From assembly GCA_027559495.1 (NCBI GenBank), contig JAMXSV010000017.1:124001-188000 (forward strand): DNA of 64,000 bases, given 5' to 3'. Both the position numbers and the translations under genes were made by a program. The stretch's first letter is position 1. Every line of letters starts with the position of its first letter. Below the pieces are notes generated by a model. That model made no database searches. It was not told the DNA's origin and saw nothing but the letters and a program-made list of their open reading frames with translations. Of this stretch, positions 58,881 to 64,000 are shown piece after piece. The DNA comes from Aurifilum marmelostoma (Eukaryota; Ascomycota; Sordariomycetes; Diaporthales; Cryphonectriaceae).

Positions 58881-59105
58881 CTGTGAGTCCATGAGGTGTG
58901 AACTTACTGCCCTGACCTCCTCCGTCTCGTCCTCGGCCTCCTTGTTGTCCCAGTGCTGAAAGTACTGGTCTACTGCGGCCTGCTGGGCCTCCTTGTCCTT
59001 CTTCATCATGGCTGAGAAGCCCGCGTCTGTGGCTGCCGTCTTCTTGTGCATGATGTTTTCGAAAGACATGTCGCTGGCCAGGGCGACATCTTTGCCGGTC
59101 GTCAT
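57825..59105 (-). CDS. ERG6: Sterol 24-C-methyltransferase
   Basis: Transfers a methyl group from SAM to C-24 of the sterol side chain in ergosterol synthesis (EC 2.1.1.41); ER or lipid-droplet associated. Two exons on the minus strand (59105-58908, 58796-57825), phase 0, 389 residues, normal for the family. The SAM-binding motif is VLDVGCGVGGPAREIA. The ERG6-type YEYGWSQSFHFCRF is encoded early in exon 2, followed by the HEHYLAHTIG segment. AVYAIEATVHAP and VYEWVMTD are also conserved. The C-terminal sterol-binding part has FTPMFLMVGRKP. The intron carries a T28 run on the plus strand. No frame damage was seen. Confidence 0.96.
58853..58880 (+). repeat. T28 homopolymer in the ERG6 intron
   Basis: An A28 run on the coding strand, located centrally in the single ERG6 intron (58797-58907). 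Confidence 0.9.
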
Positions 59106-60347
59106 TTTGATACGAGGAGGAAGCTAGGAGAGGTGGACGGAGTGTGAGGGAGGTAATTCTTCTCACGATGGGATGATGGGTGTGTGAGCGTTTGGACAGA
59201 AGAATGGGGACATTTGTACTTGTTGAAAGTTTGCCTCTCAAGAAGATCTGATCTTGTCAGCGAGGGCATGTATATTCTTTCTCTCCATTAGCTACGACAT
59301 TGTCCTTTTAAATCTGAAAGTGTCACTATCGTCGAATCCGAATACTGGACTAATTGACCAATGGCGTGTAGGAAAATCCGAATACGTTGACTTAGTCAGC
59401 ATTAACACGAGTACGAGACACTGTCAGGGCCTGCTTGGTGTGAGGATTCATTTAAAAGCCATGGCTTCTATAGACTGAGGACTGGCTTGCTCCGGCGGTC
59501 TGTTCCGTATTTTCATCTCATTTGTTCGTTTGGCAGTATGGGTCCCATCCTACCTGTCTGTTTCCCTCTTTTTTTAGTACTGTTTCCTTTCCGTTTTGAA
59601 AAGAGAAAAGGGGGGAGATAGGAGAGATGACTGGCTATTGGTGACCGATCCTGAAGATGGAATAATATGAAGACTCGAATTCCTGCACAAGCATATCCAC
59701 AGAGACCCGCACAAGAGGGGTCTACTCTGACTGCGGTAGGGAAGCATGGGCTTGACATCCTTTGTGATTATATGTTGATTGGGTTGGAAGAGCATGATAA
59801 ATGCGCATGTCTCTGTGAGATATTGCACAATCCTCCAGCGGACGAGACTTGGGGGATTACCAGCTTTCTGTCCCGCCATTGTTACGAGATTGCTGGCACA
59901 AAGTAGTCAAGAATGTGGACCATGAAGACCAGAGGTGCACAGGGACCTAAATATTCGCACAAATCACACAAACAAAGCCACAAATGCCTCAGAAAAGGCA
60001 GTGTATTGATGCGTGCCAGACAAGACTAAAGAAATGAACACACAAACATCTCGCGAAGCCCTCGTCCCTTAAACTAAAAACAAAACCCTCGAGAAACTTT
60101 TCGTAGAATGGACCTTGGCCCCGAAACCAATCTCCTAGCTCCTGTTGGTGGCCGAGGAGGACAAAAGAAAAGAGATGAAAACCTTGGGAGGAGCACAGCG
60201 CGCGATGTCGGCCTGTTTGTGGTCGTGATTGCTGCACCAGAGCTCATCTGTCAGCTCACCCCAACACGGCGGAGCATAGGTCACCCCGCACAGCCGTCCC
60301 TTCCCTGCACGCCAGCCCTCGCCCAGAGAGAAAGGCCCCAGCAGCGC
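59106..60347. other. ERG6 promoter region and 3' flank of the polyQ gene
   Basis: Shows AT-richer sequence from 59250 to 59960, which is the ERG6 upstream region, and G/C-richer sequence nearer 60300. No coding sequence is recognised. Confidence 0.5.
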
Positions 60348-60679
60348 CTAGTCCTTCTGACCGCTGGTCCTCGAGGGTCTCGCAGAGAAACACCTCTCGG
60401 CCGACAGCCGCACGGCATCCTCGGCATAGGGGTCGTAGTCTGGCATCTGGTCCACCTGCTCGTTGAAGGACCGGTGCGCAAGCTCCCTCTGCCCCCTCGG
60501 GAGGTCATAGAAGGCGAAGGCGAGCCTGGCCATGTCCTGCTCCAGGCTCTGGGGCAGGTCGGGCTCCGAGATGAAGGCCCTCATGCGCTGCCTGAAGCGC
60601 CTCTGGCCGTTCTGGCCCAGGTGGTCGACGTGGCTCATGATGTTGTCGAATTGAGCCTGGACCCTGTGGTCGATGTCGA

Positions 60680-60722
<43 letters not shown>

Positions 60723-62389
60723 GGAGGGCGTGTACTGTGAGCCCTGGGCGGCCCCCCTCGCCGTACACCATGGGAGCTTTCTCGGCCGCACGGGAGGAGG
60801 AGGCGACGGCCGTGTTGTTGGCCGGCGGTGGGCCCAGGTTGCGGAGGGCTGGGTCGATCAGAGAGCCCGGCGAGTCGGGCACGGGGCCCATGGGGGCAAA
60901 GGCCTCCATGGGCGCGACGGGCTGTGGGCCTTGGTGGCCGACATTGTACGCCCCGTATGTAGGGGCGACGGCTGCCTGCTGCTGGTATGGCAGCCTCCAC
61001 TCTCGCAGCTCGACCGGGCTCATGACTACGACCTCAGGAGGAGCGATCTGGTCGTACATCAGTCCCTCGAGCAGCTCAAAGTTCTCCTTGAGGCCGTCGT
61101 TCAGCGCGTCGATCTTCTGCGTGTAGAGCTTGAAGCTGTCGGCAGAGTTGTACGCGGCTATGTCGATGGCGACGGCAAGGGACTCTCGGTCCAGCCCCTT
61201 GAAGACGGACACGATCCTACCCTTGTACTTGGCCTTCTTGCACTTCTCGTCGGCCGTCTCCAGGGCCCTGAGGACGCGCCTGGCCAGCTTCTTGCGGTCG
61301 TGCGGCAGCTCGGCGATGTCCAGCTGCGGCTGGTTCACGCCGTCCTCGTCAGCCGCGACAGGAACGGCTGCTGCCGAGGCAGGATCCTGCCTGGCCTTGT
61401 TGTACTGCTTCTTGAACTGGTTGCAGCACAGATAGTTGACCACCTGGCGCACCGCCTCGAGCTGCTCCGTATCGTGGGGCAGCCGAGCGCAGTTGGCACG
61501 ATCCAGCTCGTCGCCTTCCAGGCAGGCCTCACAGACGTAGCCCTTCTCGCCGACCTCGTTGATGAGGAGCGTGATGACCTTGACGTAGCGCCGGCGGCTG
61601 TCAGCGACTTTGGTTCGCGCCCACTCGGGGTCGACGCTTCGCCGGGCGGGGAGGTCCAGGATGTGGGCGAGGGCCTTGCGCTCCACGACGGTGGTGCCGA
61701 TCAGGAAGGTCGGCAGCCGCAGGTCAGCGTTGGGGATATCGAGACGGGCGACGCAGGTGTTCTGGAGTCGGGTCAGGAGCTCCTCCATCTCCTTGGTCAG
61801 GCCCCTGACAGCTTTCTGCTCTTGCTGGTCGGCTGCGGCTGTTGGCAATGGTTAGCATCTTCTTGCTGATTGTGACTGTCAATTGCGGGGTTTGATTGAG
61901 TGATTCATTTGATTACCTGGAGGTGCGGGATAGGAGACGGGCTGATCAGCCTCCCTCTTGACATTGCCTTGGCTGCTCTCGCCAGCCGAGGGGCCACCTT
62001 GGGTCGAGTCACGTTGGGTGGAAGGACCGGGTCGGGTCGAGGGACCGGCCTCATCTGCTTTGAGGAATTAGTGAGGACTCTACAATCGATGGCGATTGGG
62101 CGATTGGGCAAGAAAGGGAACTTCTTCTCCTTGCTGGCAGGATTGCCCAGGCTCATGCAGCCGCAAGAGCGCTGGGCGATCCTCAGAGGCGAGGAAAAGT
62201 TTCGTGGGATCATACTCTTGGGGGGTAGAGGGCATCATAGGATACTTCTGGGTATCAAGAGGAGAGCTGCTTACCTTCGTCGCTGCTATCGAGAGCGAGG
62301 TTGCGGCGGATGGGGCGCCGCTTCGCCTGAGAGGTGTTCTCTGGCTCGACGGACGCACGCCGCTTTCCTGCCTTCCCTGAGGGAGCCAT
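60348..62389 (-). CDS. PolyQ protein of unknown function (one frameshift)
   Basis: Exons on the minus strand: 62389-62275, 62054-61917 and 61838-60348. Removing one base from the C6 run at 60752-60757 makes 580 residues exactly. The N-terminus is basic (KRRASVEPE, KRRPIRRNLALDSSDEG) and continues across the first junction as DEAGPSTRPGPS. The middle (about 85-280) is helical, with a Cys group GYVCEACLEGDELDRANC and YLCCNQFKKQY. This weakly resembles fungal Cys-rich DUF3716-type modules. Then follow KGRIVSVFKGLDRE, a Pro/Ala/Tyr-rich linker, a 13-residue polyQ and a helical C-terminus (RRFRQRMRAFISEPD). There is no membrane segment. It is likely nuclear from its basic clusters, which is inference. 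The function is unknown. Confidence 0.7.
60680..60720 (-). repeat. (CAG)13 polyQ tract
   Basis: CTG triplets on the plus strand, coding for Gln in the frame after the frameshift and for Ala in the frame before it. Confidence 0.9.
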
Positions 62390-63556
62390 GATCAAGACAA
62401 CGATGATGGTATCTGTGGGTAGGATGGTAAAGAAGGAGACAGAGAGAGAAAGACAAAAGAAGGAAGAGTGTTTGCCTCGCTGTGTACGTTCTTGGGTGTG
62501 CTCGTTTGTAGGAAAGGAAACGAAGGCCAAGCGTAAGGTAGGGAGACGGAGAGAGGAGAGAGAGAAAGAGAAGGAAAGCGAGGGAGTGAGGTAGAAGGGT
62601 TTTGGGGGCAAGAAGGGAAGGGAGAGGGGCTCTTTCGACAGAAAACAAATCGAGTGAGCAGACACGTGGGGCTGCGAATTCTTCCTTGACGTGCTGCTCT
62701 CTGCGAGGATGTTCGTGTCCGGGAGCATGCCCTAATGCGGGTCTGTTGTCGACCAGATACCTTGTCAGACAGATCGCGATGTTGCCATGGAGTAGAGTCT
62801 AGCTTGTTGCTCGGGACCTCATGATGTCCAGTGTATTGGCGGCCCTGCTTCTCTACAGCATGCTGGTGTATTTGTGTCTAAAGAAAGCTGTGTAACGTGT
62901 TGTGGCTTTGACAATAGTCGCCTTATTGGTCACTTGATATAGAAGCATTTGCACGCAGATATATTACTATACTTGTCAACTCGCAGTGCTGGGAACATGT
63001 GTATACTCGAGTATCACTAGTAAGATTACTTACCTGATTATAAGCAGGTACAAGTCCTGAAAAGTTATCAAGGAGAATGTACTGTGGTTCTGAGAATGCC
63101 CGGTGAATGGTGATGGCTTGCTGTATAAACTTATTGCAGAAGTCTGGCAACTGAGAAGATGCTCACTGTGAAACATTCTGCACATCAAAGTACACAAGTT
63201 AGGCCCTCCAGAGGTACAATTTCCCACAATTTGTGGTAAACATTGTAAATTGGCTCCTAAAATGTCCCAAAAACCTTTGAAAACTTTCACTGTGTTATTT
63301 TTAGAGCCCTCATATTTTGTCAGCACCCACTCTACTGAGAGCTTTGTTTTGCATGGGACGAGATCAGGCAGTAATTACCCTGTCCATTGGCATCAAGCAC
63401 GAGATTGAAGATGCCTTACTTCAAAATGGCAAGCTCATTGTCCTGGTTCTTGTCTAAGATGATACTTGGAGAATAGTTGTACCTCTACCCCTGTTTGCCC
63501 GGTTCGCATCTGTCCTCACATCGGTGTGCAAAACATTAAGACTTCAACCTCTCCAC
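62390..63556. other. Promoter of the polyQ gene and an AT-richer gene-poor stretch
   Basis: 62390-62640 is GA-rich upstream sequence (CT on the coding strand). From about 62880 to 63560 the base composition becomes AT-richer than elsewhere, with no clear frame. No gene, repeat end or transposon domain is recognisable. Confidence 0.5.
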
Positions 63557-64000
63557 TCACAAATCAGACAGCCAGCCAAGCAGTTCCTGGTGGAACCTCT
63601 CAGGATCCTCAATCTGTGGAGCGTGGCCCAGATCTGCGAACTGGATGAGAGTGCTGTTCGGTATCAGCGCTGCCGCTTCTGGGCCCAGAACACTATAATT
63701 CCCAATCACTGCCTGGACTGAGGCCGGAGACCATTTCTTGCCGATCGCCGTGTTGTCCTTGTCCCCAATCATCAACAGCGTCGGCGGTGTGATCAGCGGG
63801 AACTCGTAGATGACGGGCTGGGTGAAGATCATGTCGGTCGTCTGCGCCTGGTTGTAGATGAACTTTTGGCGTTCTGATCCGTAGTAGATGTTGGCCAGCA
63901 TCGTGACCCACTCGTCGTACTCTGCCTTCCAGGTGTTGACGTAGTATGTGTTCTCCTCGTAGGCCTTGATCGAATCCCAGGTTGTTGCGTTCTCCGTGAC
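63557..64000 (-). CDS. Alpha/beta hydrolase, C-terminal part (runs off the window)
   Basis: Open to the window edge, 147 residues in frame. TPPTLLMIGDKDNTAIG matches the strand carrying the catalytic acid in alpha/beta hydrolases (Asp in GDKD). FADLGHAPQIEDPERFHQELLGWL holds the catalytic His and the typical last helix. Upstream, ENTYYVNTWKAEYDEWV and IFTQPVIYEFP are cap-region-like. The nucleophile elbow lies outside the window. The substrate is unknown; epoxide hydrolase-like or esterase-like enzymes share this ending. The visible N-linked-type sites (NYS, NST) hint at secretion but do not prove it. Confidence 0.8.
   Translation of the reverse strand, partial: VTENATTWDSIKAYEENTYYVNTWKAEYDEWVTMLANIYYGSERQKFIYNQAQTTDMIFTQPVIYEFPLITPPTLLMIGDKDNTAIGKKWSPASVQAVIGNYSVLGPEAAALIPNSTLIQFADLGHAPQIEDPERFHQELLGWLSDL

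Noticed and set aside
60673..61869. Plus-strand open frame opposite the polyQ gene
   Set aside because: Antisense frame of G+C-rich codons; splicing and domain evidence favour the minus strand.
1..64000. CRISPR array, integron, prophage or bacterial operon
   Set aside because: No spaced direct repeats or bacterial features; spliced eukaryotic genes throughout.

Overview
The window looks like nuclear DNA of a filamentous ascomycete (Pezizomycotina, probably Sordariomycete-like). Coding regions are G+C-rich at third positions. Introns are short, with GTAAGT/GTGAGT-type donors, CTAAC/CTGAC branch sites and CAG/TAG acceptors. Intergenic regions are long and rich in microsatellites and CT-tracts. 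Typical Pezizomycotina families are present: a Zn2Cys6 factor with a fungal TF domain, sugar/H+ symporters, a rhodopsin-like PTH11-type protein, and an F-box family with a conserved segment just after the F-box. No rRNA, tRNA, CRISPR array or intact transposon was seen. All exon structures were built by eye from splice signals and reading-frame closure.

Layout. 0.5-2.7 kb (+) Fmp42/SLC43-like MFS carrier. 3.0-5.4 kb (-) F-box protein. 6.8-9.0 kb (+) BRCT-WGR-PARP. 9.5-12.1 kb (-) flavin phenol-hydroxylase-type monooxygenase. 14.8-16.7 kb (+) MFS sugar transporter. 17.0-17.5 kb (+) small Cys/His-rich protein. 18.1-19.2 kb (-) myo-inositol oxygenase. 20.6-23.3 kb (-) nine-exon Zn2Cys6 regulator, divergent from 25.3-27.1 kb (+) a maltose-permease-like transporter. 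28.1-30.0 kb (+) secreted protein of unknown function. 31.1-32.4 kb (+) DUF5672 glycosyltransferase-like protein. 32.7-35.0 kb (-) four-TM protein with a disordered tail. 37.4-39.5 kb (+) mucin-like single-pass surface protein. 40.1-41.4 kb (-) D-2-hydroxyacid dehydrogenase. 45.0-46.4 kb (+) seven-TM rhodopsin-like protein. 50.1-51.5 kb (+) KEN-box protein. 52.6-53.6 kb (+) thymidylate kinase. 54.3-55.4 kb (-) GTP cyclohydrolase I. 56.3-57.5 kb (+) TAF11. 57.8-59.1 kb (-) ERG6 sterol methyltransferase. 60.3-62.4 kb (-) polyQ protein of unknown function. 63.6-64.0 kb (-) 3' part of an alpha/beta hydrolase.

Working together. Most genes are ordinary monocistronic genes. Three groupings are suggestive. 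Two sugar transporters, inositol oxygenase and the Zn2Cys6 regulator lie within 12 kb and may serve sugar or polyol use. The KEN-box protein and thymidylate kinase are adjacent, and MCB-like CGCGTC motifs precede the kinase, which fits S-phase expression. TAF11 and ERG6 are convergent housekeeping neighbours. None of these is a proven cluster.

Caveat. About ten genes are interrupted by one-base (or equivalent) frame changes, nearly all inside C or G runs. Restoring run length rejoins conserved protein sequence and makes total exon length divisible by three. This points to systematic homopolymer errors in the assembly rather than a group of pseudogenes. I found no clear novel system; the best unknowns are the secreted 28 kb protein, the Cys-rich surface protein and the 17 kb small protein.
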